13,439 bases of DNA from JACPYG01 sp964356545 (GCA_964356545.1 CAYHHX010000013.1:1-13439), one strand, 5' to 3'; numbered from the stretch's first letter, positions 1 through 6,392 are shown. Notes: generated by a model from the letters alone, not told the origin. Numbers and translations are program-made.

Positions 1-148
1 ATGTAAGTATCTTAACTAAATAATAATTAAAAGTCAAATTATTATTTACTACTTAGGCGCTAATTCTGGCTTTCCTCATATGATGCGTTAAGAACTGTAG
101 ATTAAATGAAATTAGAGAAGAGATTAAAATTTAAGTTTTGTTTGAAAT

Positions 149-176
149 AAAAAACCGCTGGGCTAAACCATGCGGT
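149..176 (-). terminator. Rho-independent terminator of the small hypothetical gene
   Basis: Read on the minus strand, ACCGC pairs with GCGGT (154-158 with 172-176), and CCA/TGG pairs inside it with a one-base bulge. Six T residues follow (plus-strand A149-154). It begins 24 nt after the stop codon of the gene at 200-580, as expected for its intrinsic terminator. Confidence 0.8.
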
Positions 177-199
177 AATAGAGATGAGATTTTTTGAGA

Positions 200-580
200 C
201 TACACGGATTTTCCGTAGTAGGCTTTTATAAACTCTCTAAACAGTTGAGCGGTCTGGGTTCTTAATTTCCCAGATTCCGGGGAATCTGTGATTCCAAACA
301 TGAAGGAATGATCTGCTCTCAGTATCACGTTAAATACTTTTAGAGGCCCATCATCTTCAAAATCTTTTTGTATGATGTGTTTTTCTAGGCGGTGAAAGAT
401 ATAACTTATATGTACTGAAATTTCTTCGCCTTCGTATTTTTTTTGGCTTCCGTCGAGCCTTTTTGTTCCGAGGATTTTTTTCCCGACAAGCGAATCGCAT
501 AGGTACTGAATCTTTGCTTCAACCTGACGAACTGCTGTAATATCAGACTTTGGACCCATTTCAATCTCAATCATAAACAT
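200..580 (-). CDS. Small hypothetical protein, 126 residues
   Basis: I do not recognise this protein. It is soluble and mixed alpha/beta in character, with no signal peptide or membrane segment. I prefer the ATG at 580, giving a start MFMIEIEMG, over the more upstream TTG at 598. A GAGAAAGG ribosome-binding sequence lies 8 nt before the 580 ATG, whereas the TTG has none. The middle is rich in charged residues and a VFNVILRADHSF stretch looks like paired beta strands, a size and pattern loosely like ribosome-associated or stress proteins, but I would not assign a function. It is a single-gene unit ending in a clear terminator. The 166-bp gap to the permease behind it contains a 41-bp inverted repeat. 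Confidence 0.65.
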   Translation of the reverse strand: MFMIEIEMGPKSDITAVRQVEAKIQYLCDSLVGKKILGTKRLDGSQKKYEGEEISVHISYIFHRLEKHIIQKDFEDDGPLKVFNVILRADHSFMFGITDSPESGKLRTQTAQLFREFIKAYYGKSV

Positions 581-659
581 TTTACAAGCCTTTCTCAAAA
601 AGAGAAGTAGTAAGAACTAAATACATTATACTTAAATTAATGTCATAGTGTCAATAGTT

Positions 660-700
660 GCTCCAAACATGGAACAGTATTAGAACTTGGTATTTGGAGC
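660..700. repeat. 41-bp inverted-repeat element, copy A
   Basis: GCTCCAAA at 660-667 is the perfect reverse complement of TTTGGAGC at 693-700, with a 25-nt loop. A second element of the same length with GCTCCC/GGGAGC arms lies at 2627-2667. Aligned without gaps the two agree at 25 of 41 positions, including both outer 5-bp arms and a central AGAAC. No T-tract follows on either strand, so it does not look like an intrinsic terminator. Confidence 0.5.
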
Positions 701-746
701 GATTTCCTAATACGCAATAAATTATATTGACTATATCTCTATAAGA

Positions 747-2018
747 TCATAGATAACGTAGATACACATATATTGTTGATATAACAAGCGCTACAAAAGT
801 TAAGGGAACCGCCGTCTTCATATATTCCACAAACCCTATTTTGTGGCCCTCCTTCGCGGCCATTCCAGCTACCACTAAATTCGCAGAAGCTCCAATAATT
901 GTTGCGTTACCACCAATATCTGCACCCAGTGCTAAAGCCCACCATAAAGGTTTTATATTAAAGCTGGACAATAAACCAATGTCTTTTACCAGTGGAATCA
1001 TTGTGGCTACAAATGGAATATTATCAATTACTGCAGAAAAAATTGCAGATCCCCACAAAATTATTAATGTTAGAAATACAAAATTACCTCCGGTTAAACC
1101 AATAACTTGTTCTGCAAGCATTCGTATGGCGCCAACATGTTCTAGTCCAGCAACCAAAACAAATAGTCCTATAAAAAAGAAAATTGTTGTCCATTCTATT
1201 TCCTTTAAATGTTCATCTGGCTCATTTACTGTAAGTAATAATAAAAGAGCGGCTCCAGCTAAGGCTATTGTTGCAACCTCAAGTCCAGAGAAAGTATGAG
1301 TAAAAAATCCAACAAGAACCAAAGCTATTACAATAAGTGATTTAATTAAAAGCGAATAATCACTAATGGCTTCTTTTGGATTAAACTTCATAATAGCTTT
1401 TTGAGATTCCACATTAGCAATAAATTCTTTTCTGTATTTTAAGTAAAGCAAATAAATAGTAACTGTTGCAATTACGATAACAATAGGTGCTAAGTTAAAC
1501 AAAAATTCATTAAAAGAAAGGCCAACAGCGCTTCCAATCAAGATGTTTGGCGGATCTCCGATTAAAGTGGCTGTTCCACCAATATTAGAAAGCAAAATAG
1601 CGCCTATTAATAATGGTTTTGGTTTTAGTTTAAGGTTGTCAGCTACAACAAACATTACTGGAGCTATTAATAAAACCGTTGTTACATTATCAAGAAATGC
1701 TGAAAAAATAGTAGTGATTATTAAAAGGAAAATAAAAATAGGGATTGGTTTTCCTTTTCCTATTTTAAGTGACCAGATGGCAACATATTGAAACACACCG
1801 CTTTGTTTTGCAATTCCTACTATAACCATCATTCCTATTAAAAGACCAAGTGTATTAAAGTCAATTCCATGAATAGCATCTTCTTGATTTAAAATGCCAA
1901 GTAGTATCATTAATATCGCACCAAATAAAGCAACAATGGTACGATGAACTTTTTCAGAAATGATTATAACGTAAGTTATAATAAAAATAACTACGGCCAG
2001 CAAAAAAGTTAGTGGCAT
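747..2018 (-). CDS. ArsB/NhaD-type (SLC13-like) ion permease
   Basis: This is an integral inner-membrane transporter of 423 residues made almost wholly of hydrophobic helices, a normal length for the ArsB/NhaD permease (ion transporter) superfamily. The sequence shows the family's internal duplication. FLDNVTT (108-114) followed by SNIGGTATLIGDPPNILIGS (144-163) is mirrored by VIDNIPF (330-336) and ADIGGNATIIGASANLVV (366-383). In family members these DN and GG-T-IG-PN segments form the re-entrant hairpins that bind ion and substrate. Likely substrates are Na+/H+ exchange, arsenite or a dicarboxylate, and sequence alone does not decide between them. It starts 9 nt after the CBS-domain gene, so the two are almost certainly one operon, with the CBS protein a possible nucleotide-sensing regulator. 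No Shine-Dalgarno sequence is evident before its ATG, which suggests translational coupling. Confidence 0.88.
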   Translation of the reverse strand: MPLTFLLAVVIFIITYVIIISEKVHRTIVALFGAILMILLGILNQEDAIHGIDFNTLGLLIGMMVIVGIAKQSGVFQYVAIWSLKIGKGKPIPIFIFLLIITTIFSAFLDNVTTVLLIAPVMFVVADNLKLKPKPLLIGAILLSNIGGTATLIGDPPNILIGSAVGLSFNEFLFNLAPIVIVIATVTIYLLYLKYRKEFIANVESQKAIMKFNPKEAISDYSLLIKSLIVIALVLVGFFTHTFSGLEVATIALAGAALLLLLTVNEPDEHLKEIEWTTIFFFIGLFVLVAGLEHVGAIRMLAEQVIGLTGGNFVFLTLIILWGSAIFSAVIDNIPFVATMIPLVKDIGLLSSFNIKPLWWALALGADIGGNATIIGASANLVVAGMAAKEGHKIGFVEYMKTAVPLTFVALVISTIYVYLRYL

Positions 2019-2027
2019 AAATGAATT

Positions 2028-2516
2028 TTATGATTCTTGATTATTTTTTCCTTGAGATCCTATTATTTTACCTAGTGCCCACTGAATATCAGATTTGCTT
2101 AAATATCCAATCAAACTATTATGTTCGTCGACTACCGGCAAACGATGAATTTTGTGCTCGGTCATTAAAGTTGCTGCTTCTATTAACGAGTGGTCTTTTG
2201 AAATAGTTTTTAAATGGCTTGATGTCATGCATTTTAATACTTCGTCATTCATGATTACTTTAGCTCTTATTGTAAAGACTTCACTTGGTTCAAAGGAAGC
2301 TAAGTGTTTATCTTTTTCAAGATAATCAGGAACTAAATAACTTAAAATATCAAAAATTGAAACAATTCCAACCACTTTTTGCTGGTTATTTTTTTCATCA
2401 ACTACTACAAGTCCATCAGTATTATTTTTATTCATTATTTCTACTGCTTCACCTATGGATTTGTTTTTTGTAATAGTGACAACAGGGGTTGTCATATAAT
2501 CTTTAACCTTCGGCAT
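2028..2516 (-). CDS. Two-CBS-domain protein, probable regulator of the permease
   Basis: This 162-residue soluble protein consists of a tandem pair of CBS domains (about 7-70 and 95-150). Each has the typical start (YMTTPVVTI; MTSSHLKTI) and the closing beta-helix signature (VVGIVSIFDIL; LIGYLSKSDI). CBS pairs (Bateman modules) bind adenosine nucleotides and usually regulate a partner. Here the obvious partner is the transporter encoded 9 nt downstream; this is inferred from neighbourhood only. The ATG at 2516 lies just 17 bp from the left attachment repeat of the mobile element, so the upstream sequence now available to this operon is element DNA. In the empty chromosome the gene would start 30 nt after tRNA-Asn. 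Confidence 0.9.
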   Translation of the reverse strand: MPKVKDYMTTPVVTITKNKSIGEAVEIMNKNNTDGLVVVDEKNNQQKVVGIVSIFDILSYLVPDYLEKDKHLASFEPSEVFTIRAKVIMNDEVLKCMTSSHLKTISKDHSLIEAATLMTEHKIHRLPVVDEHNSLIGYLSKSDIQWALGKIIGSQGKNNQES

Positions 2517-2533
2517 GTTATGTTGCTTCTTAA

Positions 2534-2546
2534 ATTTATTACTAAG
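2534..2546 (+). repeat. attL: left 13-bp direct repeat
   Basis: ATTTATTACTAAG here matches 11831-11843 exactly; extending leftward gives 15 of 16 identical bases (2531-2546 against 11828-11843). It lies 17 bp upstream of the CBS gene start. When attP is rebuilt from both ends, TAATA (11825-11829) and TATTA (2549-2553) lie symmetrically around the middle of the repeat, as expected for a dimeric recombinase site. Confidence 0.8.
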
Positions 2547-2571
2547 ATATTAATTGGATTGATATTAACAA
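2544..2571 (-). promoter_or_regulatory. Possible promoter for the CBS-permease operon, within the element end
   Basis: On the minus strand a TTGTTA -35 (2566-2571) and a weak TATCTT -10 (2544-2549) are separated by 16 bp. The -10 straddles the attL repeat, so it would exist only when the element is integrated. The -10 matches consensus at four of six positions, and the call is tentative. Confidence 0.25.
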
Positions 2572-2626
2572 ATTTATTTTAAGATGTCTACAATAAAGAC
2601 AGAGTAAATTAATCTCTATAAAATTT

Positions 2627-2667
2627 GCTCCCCCTATTGGATGCATTCAGAACATTGGATTGGGAGC
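2627..2667. repeat. 41-bp inverted-repeat element, copy B
   Basis: GCTCCC at 2627-2632 is inverted as GGGAGC at 2662-2667. It has the same total length as the element at 660-700 and is identical to it at 25 of 41 positions. The sixth base pair of the stem is A-T in copy A and C-G in copy B, a compensatory change. The inner part holds a near-palindrome around ATGCAT and two copies of ATTGGAT. It lies between attL and the first element gene. Confidence 0.5.
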
Positions 2668-2736
2668 TAATGAGAATAGAAATGAATAATTTGAGCTTTA
2701 TAAATTATTATAAATACCAAGAAATCTAATATAAAC

Positions 2737-2764
2737 TTGCTCTTTTTTCTAAAAAAGATAATAT
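2737..2764 (+). promoter_or_regulatory. Promoter of the membrane-protein pair, probably leaderless
   Basis: TTGCTC (2737-2742) and TAATAT (2759-2764) are separated by 16 bp. The ATG of the first gene begins only 7 nt after the -10 box, so transcription would start at or next to the start codon, and no ribosome-binding site is present. The spacer is almost entirely the perfect inverted repeat TCTTTTTT-CT-AAAAAAGA (2741-2758), a possible operator. Confidence 0.6.
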
Positions 2765-2771
2765 CATAAAT

Positions 2772-3068
2772 ATGAGGGGTAAAAAGAAAAATTGGAAAAA
2801 AGAACTTTTGCCTGCTATAAACGCTTGCTTTATAGCAGGATTATTTATATACTCCTATACTCCTGATAAAACTTGGCTCTTCTGGTTTATTGCTTTGTTT
2901 TTTATTTTTGCAAAGAATTTACTGGAAAGAATTATTGATTTTTTTGTTTATAAAATAAGCCCTCTATCTCATTGGATCATATTTTCTATATTAGCAGTAG
3001 CTTATTTGTATATTTACACACCAATGTTGAAATCAAAAATACTAATATTAAAATCAAAACTTAAATAA
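2772..3068 (+). CDS. Small membrane protein, three predicted helices
   Basis: I do not recognise this 98-residue protein. A basic start (MRGKKKNWKKE) is followed by three hydrophobic segments at about 11-28, 33-50 and 63-82, with a lysine-rich tail, so it should sit in the cytoplasmic membrane with its N-terminus inside by the positive-inside rule. It is the first gene of the mobile element and is followed after a single base by another membrane protein gene, so the two are probably translated together and may form a complex. No catalytic motif is visible. In size and topology it could be a minor coat-like, entry-exclusion or transport accessory protein, none of which I can support further. 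There is no Shine-Dalgarno sequence, in line with a leaderless message. Confidence 0.65.
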   Translation: MRGKKKNWKKELLPAINACFIAGLFIYSYTPDKTWLFWFIALFFIFAKNLLERIIDFFVYKISPLSHWIIFSILAVAYLYIYTPMLKSKILILKSKLK

Positions 3069-3069
3069 A

Positions 3070-3777
3070 ATGACTTTTAAAAATATTTTAGAGAAGATGA
3101 AATTTAAAGATATTCTACAAGCTACGATTATCTTAATTATTACAGCTGTATTGGTTATTGGAGCAACTTGGATTTCTAACACTACAAAAAACACAGAGCA
3201 ACCAAAAGTTATAGAAGTTCCTTTTTCTGCAGTTGATTGTCCAAAAGATTCTGGATCTTATCAAAAAGTAAAAGCAAGTAAAAACATTATTTTACTAAGC
3301 GACAAACAATCTTACGGAATCAGTGGAGAGGGGTTTGTTAAATTATACGATATTTCTATTAAAAGAACTGGATTAAATTCCGAAATTGCTTGTGGTTATC
3401 TATTTTATAGACTGAGTAGTGGAGGGAAACCGATAAGTCAAAATTATGAAAACTTTTTTATGATTCCCAGAGAATCTCTGCAGTTTGGTGGACATATACT
3501 TACAACTAATAATACTATTAGTAATAGTGAAATAAATGGAAAAACAGAAATACTTCTTCCACTAAACGATATTTCTTATGATGGGATTGAAAGAAAAAAT
3601 ATAAAACAAGCCAACTGGGTAGCCTTATTAAATGTTTCGGATTTAGTTAATTTTACTATTGCTCTCAATACGCTTAATCAGTTAGGTCATATTGATTCTG
3701 TAGAAATAGCTTATAAATGTTGGAATCCTATAACGGGGCAAGAAACAAAAGACTGTAATTTAGAGGTTGTAAAGTAA
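3070..3777 (+). CDS. Membrane-anchored extracytoplasmic protein, 235 residues
   Basis: I cannot assign this protein to a family. After a short basic cytoplasmic start there is one strong hydrophobic helix (about 16-34), then a polar domain of roughly 200 residues rich in beta-prone and asparagine/serine residues. This is the pattern of a type II membrane protein or uncleaved signal anchor with its C-terminal domain outside. Four cysteines in the outer domain (one in VDCPKD, one in EIACGY, two in KCWNPITGQETKDC) could form disulfides. The ATG follows the stop of the three-helix protein by one base, so the pair is coupled, and a good terminator closes the unit. It may be a surface component of the element, for example exclusion or host contact, but that is conjecture. 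Confidence 0.7.
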   Translation: MTFKNILEKMKFKDILQATIILIITAVLVIGATWISNTTKNTEQPKVIEVPFSAVDCPKDSGSYQKVKASKNIILLSDKQSYGISGEGFVKLYDISIKRTGLNSEIACGYLFYRLSSGGKPISQNYENFFMIPRESLQFGGHILTTNNTISNSEINGKTEILLPLNDISYDGIERKNIKQANWVALLNVSDLVNFTIALNTLNQLGHIDSVEIAYKCWNPITGQETKDCNLEVVK

Positions 3778-3790
3778 TAATTGCTTTTTG

Positions 3791-3816
3791 AAAACGCTCC
3801 AAGTTGGGGTGTTTTT
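3791..3816. terminator. Rho-independent terminator after the membrane pair
   Basis: AAAACGCTCC (3791-3800) pairs with GGGGTGTTTT (3806-3815) around an AAGTT loop, with two G-T pairs. Five T residues (3812-3816) overlap and follow the descending arm. It starts 14 nt after the stop codon and insulates the 302-residue gene from the membrane pair. The A-run on the other side would let it act in both directions. Confidence 0.8.
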
Positions 3817-3878
3817 GATTGTATTTTGGGCTTAAAGTGATAATCTGAAAGAGTATTAAAAATGTAATAAAAAAAGTA

Positions 3879-4787
3879 ATGAAAAAAGTAGAATCAAAAA
3901 TTAGAAGGTTGAGTGATGTTAAAAAAGTTTCTAAATCCGAAGATAAAGTTATTTTTGAAGATTTTTTTTCTCAAAAAGTTCTTTTTAATTATGATAATGA
4001 TCTTAAAAATTTAATAAAATATATTGAATTACAAGGGGAAATGTTATCCATCGTTGGTAATCATACTGGGAAAAATTTAACAACTTCGGATATTTTCCTA
4101 AATCCAGCAGAAAAATATTATGAATCTTTCCTACAAATTAACTCGTTGCGATTTTTAGTTTATTTAAGTAGGGAAAAAGTTATAACTGATCTATATTTAC
4201 CTTTATACATACAAGAAAAAACAAAAATTGATAATAGCAAAACCTATATAGTTGAATGGTATCCTTCAATGATTTATTGGGGATTAGATGAATTAAAGGG
4301 GGCTATCGGAAGACACCTAACAAGCAATGAACCGATGAGAATACATATAGTCCATTTTATTGTTAATGACTGGCTTAAATTTTTAAAAATTATAAAAGAA
4401 TTAGAAACAAAAGCGAAAGAAGAGCAAAAAATAACAGAAGGAAAGAAAGAGCCATTGAAGCAAGATCTTAAAAAGGAATTAGATTTTGATTTAGATAAAG
4501 CAATTCTATATATCAATGAATATAAAGTAAAAATCCAGAAATTTAGCGACCAATATCACTTATTAAGGATTATTTTTGAAGATAAAAAAGAATTATTCAG
4601 AGAATGGTTTTTTTCGGAAATAGCAGAAAAATATGATGAAGCAAATGAAAAGTTATCAGATAAAAAATTTTATAACGCCGTTTATCAACTTAATCAAAAA
4701 ATTGCCATTGATACTGGATTTAAAGATTTTTTTACAACAACTACTCAAACCTTTCAAATAGATAGCCAATATACTAAAAACTCTTAA
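3879..4787 (+). CDS. Orphan element protein, 302 residues
   Basis: I do not recognise this protein. It is soluble, lysine- and glutamate-rich, and mostly alpha-helical. A conspicuous charged segment at about 165-205 is likely a coiled coil or flexible linker that separates an aromatic-rich N-terminal half (for example VEWYPSMIYWGLDELKGAIG, 124-143) from a helical C-terminal part. No nucleotide-binding, nuclease or HTH motif is evident. It stands alone, with a terminator before it and a promoter region after it; its TAA stop lies inside the first of three TCTTAAG repeats. No clear promoter or ribosome-binding site precedes its ATG. Its position before the replication-type genes suggests an element-maintenance role, but nothing in the sequence proves this. 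Confidence 0.65.
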   Translation: MKKVESKIRRLSDVKKVSKSEDKVIFEDFFSQKVLFNYDNDLKNLIKYIELQGEMLSIVGNHTGKNLTTSDIFLNPAEKYYESFLQINSLRFLVYLSREKVITDLYLPLYIQEKTKIDNSKTYIVEWYPSMIYWGLDELKGAIGRHLTSNEPMRIHIVHFIVNDWLKFLKIIKELETKAKEEQKITEGKKEPLKQDLKKELDFDLDKAILYINEYKVKIQKFSDQYHLLRIIFEDKKELFREWFFSEIAEKYDEANEKLSDKKFYNAVYQLNQKIAIDTGFKDFFTTTTQTFQIDSQYTKNS

Positions 4788-4809
4788 GATTTTCTTAAGT
4801 ATTCTTAAG
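4782..4809 (+). repeat. Three phased TCTTAAG repeats
   Basis: TCTTAAG occurs at 4782-4788, 4793-4799 and 4803-4809. The start-to-start distances are 11 and 10 bp, so the sites lie on the same face of the helix. Each contains the palindrome CTTAAG. They overlap the probable -35 region of the downstream operon, so an operator or replication iterons are both possible. Confidence 0.6.
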
Positions 4810-4822
4810 GTGGGCATATTAT
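4794..4822 (+). promoter_or_regulatory. Probable promoter of the replication-type operon
   Basis: A TATTAT -10 (4817-4822) lies 17 bp downstream of the second CTTAAG (4794-4799), which would occupy the -35 position. An overlapping -10 choice is TATAAA at 4820-4825. The -35 does not resemble consensus, which would fit a promoter that depends on a protein bound to the repeats. Confidence 0.4.
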
Positions 4823-4848
4823 AAACTGCATAAAAAGCAGGTTTTTTT
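4823..4848 (+). promoter_or_regulatory. Hairpin with T-tract touching the next start codon
   Basis: CTGC (4826-4829) pairs with GCAG (4837-4840), with weaker A-T pairing outside it, and seven T residues (4842-4848) run directly into the ATG at 4849. It could end transcription of the upstream 302-residue gene. Alternatively AGCAGG (4836-4841), 7 nt before the ATG, may simply be the ribosome-binding site of the small downstream ORF. The two readings are not exclusive. Confidence 0.45.
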
Positions 4849-5037
4849 ATGTCCGAAGAATTAAATAATAAAAATTTAAATAATGAAGTTTGGGATTCTG
4901 AAGTAAAACAAAATTGGCTGGGGTTTTGTGATCTGATAGTTAAGGAATATATACGGCAGAACCCAGAAGAATATAAAAAACTTAGAGAAGAAAATAATGA
5001 AAATATCAGAAGTGCAAATAACACCAATAAAACCTAA
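4849..5037 (+). CDS. Small hydrophilic protein, 62 residues
   Basis: A short acidic, asparagine- and glutamate-rich protein without recognisable motifs; a central WLGFCDLIVKEYIRQ segment could form an amphipathic helix. AGCAGG lies 7 nt before its ATG. Its last 41 bp overlap the start of the SpoVG-family gene in another frame, so the two are probably translationally coupled. It may serve mainly as a leader for that gene or be a small regulator; the evidence that it is a true protein is the upstream signal and the overlap. Confidence 0.5.
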   Translation: MSEELNNKNLNNEVWDSEVKQNWLGFCDLIVKEYIRQNPEEYKKLREENNENIRSANNTNKT

Positions 5038-5260
5038 AGACGGCTTGGTCGCCTTCGTCAGCGTAGTGGTTGAAAATAGCCTTTTCTTAGGCTTTATAGG
5101 CGTCTATACGAGGCTTGATGGCTTGGGATACAGATTAACCTATCCCAACAAGAGAATCGGGGATAGTAGCATAAATATCTATCATCCGATCAACAAAGAA
5201 ACCAGCAAAGCTATTGAGGTGGTGGTATTTAAGAAGTTAAAAGAAATATTTAATAATTAA
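4997..5260 (+). CDS. spoVG: SpoVG family protein
   Basis: At 87 residues it has the full length of a SpoVG domain. The sequence keeps the family layout: an N-terminal strand MKISEVQITPI, a DGLVAFVSVVVENSLFLGFIGVY segment (15-37) corresponding to the conserved core hairpin, YPNKR (50-54), and the diagnostic YHPINKETSKAIEV region (63-76) that matches HPIN-STR in known members. SpoVG proteins of Firmicutes and spirochaetes bind nucleic acid and act as global regulators; homologues are also found on phages and mobile elements. Here it sits between a small ORF, which it overlaps by 41 bp, and a replication-type gene 10 nt downstream. A role in controlling element gene expression or replication is likely. 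AGAGAAG at 4984-4990 is a good ribosome-binding site 6 nt from the ATG. Confidence 0.85.
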   Translation: MKISEVQITPIKPKDGLVAFVSVVVENSLFLGFIGVYTRLDGLGYRLTYPNKRIGDSSINIYHPINKETSKAIEVVVFKKLKEIFNN

Positions 5261-5270
5261 ACTTAAAAAT

Positions 5271-6383
5271 ATGTTAGATACAATAATTTTAGAAATACCA
5301 ATAGAATTTAGAGCAATAATTAACGCAGGGAAATTTAAGCCGAGTGCAAGTTTTACACAAACAATTAACGGCTACATTGCTTGCACTAATAATCCAACAA
5401 AAGAAGACTACGAAAATAAAATTTACAAACCAAAATTAACGCTGATTAAAAGGGGTAGAATGCTCATATTAAAAATAGAGTTTTCAGCCCCTAAAATATT
5501 ATGGAAAAATAATCTTGATGAAATTGAAGAGAAAGATTTTGATGCAATGGTAATTGGGCTTCAAAGTAAAGTTAAAGATATGGGGGTAATACTTCAAACA
5601 CAGCAGATTGAAAATGCAAAAGTAATAGGGTTTCATCCGTCCAAAAATATAGTTTTAACCAAACTATATACTTCATCATTCGCCTTAAGGGAATTGTATA
5701 AAATAAACTTGAGCCAAAAGTTGGATTTTACCAGAGCTGGTTTTAGAAACGAAGGCGAAGAGATACAGTTTTATTCTAAAATTTACTCTGTTGTTTTTTA
5801 CGATAAAATAAATGACTTTATTAAGCCACAAGCGAGAGCCGTAGATAAGGATCAAACACTATATCAAAGGGACTTATTTGAATTTATTAAAAAAGAAAGA
5901 AAGGGGCTTGAAGTTTTGAGAATGGAAGTAAGGCTATCTAAAAGCGAAAAGATGAAAGAGGTTTTGACACAAATAGGCTTTGATCAAGAACCAACGCTTA
6001 AAAATATTTTCAATAAAGATTTATGCCAGAAAATAGTTAAATTTTATTGGGAAAATCTCTTTGATAAAAATATGTTTGTATTTAATACCTACAATAATCC
6101 GCAGAAAGTTTTAGAAATGGTTTTAATTAAGTATCCAAAGATGAAAATGCGAAAGGCGGTAATGTTAGTGGGGCTAAACTTGCTTTGCAGGGATGAGGGC
6201 GGATTCAGGGGATTTAGAAAAATTGTTGAAGGGTATAAAGAAAAGAAAAATTGGCTTGCCTTAAAAAGGTATTTAGACAAATTTGAAGAGGATTATTTTA
6301 AGTATCCAAGACACGGATTTATTGATGATATTCAGCAAGGTATATATAAGTTTGAAGCGTTTAAGCTTGATAAGCGGGGCTAA
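5271..6383 (+). CDS. gpII/X-like phage or plasmid replication initiator
   Basis: This 370-residue protein resembles the replication initiator family of filamentous phages (gpII/gene II-X, the CRI family), which nick DNA to start rolling-circle replication. What I see is the LDTIILEIP opening (2-10), an LKIEFSAPKIL strand (65-75) like the VEIKASPAKVL of M13 gpII, followed by an acidic helix, and a VLRMEVRLSK segment (215-224) in the place of the conserved basic-acidic strand of gpII. The C-terminal third is helical and lysine-rich (YPKMKMRKAVMLVGLNLL). I cannot pick the catalytic tyrosine with confidence. It starts 10 nt after the SpoVG gene. The likely role is copying the circular form of the element or making a transferable single strand. 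A more remote plasmid Rep protein is the main alternative. Confidence 0.6.
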   Translation: MLDTIILEIPIEFRAIINAGKFKPSASFTQTINGYIACTNNPTKEDYENKIYKPKLTLIKRGRMLILKIEFSAPKILWKNNLDEIEEKDFDAMVIGLQSKVKDMGVILQTQQIENAKVIGFHPSKNIVLTKLYTSSFALRELYKINLSQKLDFTRAGFRNEGEEIQFYSKIYSVVFYDKINDFIKPQARAVDKDQTLYQRDLFEFIKKERKGLEVLRMEVRLSKSEKMKEVLTQIGFDQEPTLKNIFNKDLCQKIVKFYWENLFDKNMFVFNTYNNPQKVLEMVLIKYPKMKMRKAVMLVGLNLLCRDEGGFRGFRKIVEGYKEKKNWLALKRYLDKFEEDYFKYPRHGFIDDIQQGIYKFEAFKLDKRG

Positions 6384-6392
6384 AAGTTATCA

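Larger units (their letters stand above)
2534..2582 (+). other. Separated alternative 3' end of the recombinase gene
   Basis: Read in the frame that the recombinase uses across its own copy of the repeat, this stretch encodes FITK followed by ILIGLILTNLF and a TAA stop at 2580-2582. When the element circularises, the recombinase frame would pass through the restored attP into this tail. The enzyme would then be 503 residues instead of 495. The tail is strongly hydrophobic, unlike the LRR ending of the integrated form. The join is deduced from sequence, not observed. Confidence 0.65.

Noticed and set aside
596..598. TTG as the start of the small hypothetical gene
   Set aside because: It lacks a ribosome-binding site, while the ATG at 580 has GAGAAAGG 8 nt upstream.
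841..1791. Plus-strand ORFs opposite the permease
   Set aside because: They are shadows of the permease gene, whose family motifs are unmistakable on the minus strand.
2379..2582. 67-residue plus-strand ORF
   Set aside because: Most of it is antisense to the CBS gene. Only its end (2534-2582) is meaningful, as the detached recombinase tail.
2627..2650. GCTCC plus tRNA T-arm-like bases resembling the tRNA-Asn 3' end, considered as attL
   Set aside because: The match needs two insertions and only GCTCC is exact; the 13-bp perfect repeat at 2534/11831 is a far better boundary.
3826..3878. Leaderless promoter for the 302-residue gene
   Set aside because: TAATAA lies 8 nt before the ATG, but no TTG-type -35 occurs at 16-18 bp spacing.
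4782..4809. CRISPR-like repeat array
   Set aside because: Units are only 7 bp with 3-4 bp between them, too short for repeats and spacers; there are no cas genes.
4274..5027. Minus-strand ORFs opposite the 302-residue gene and the SpoVG leader
   Set aside because: Low-complexity, leucine/serine-rich mirror translations of AT-rich coding sequence, against the direction of all element genes.
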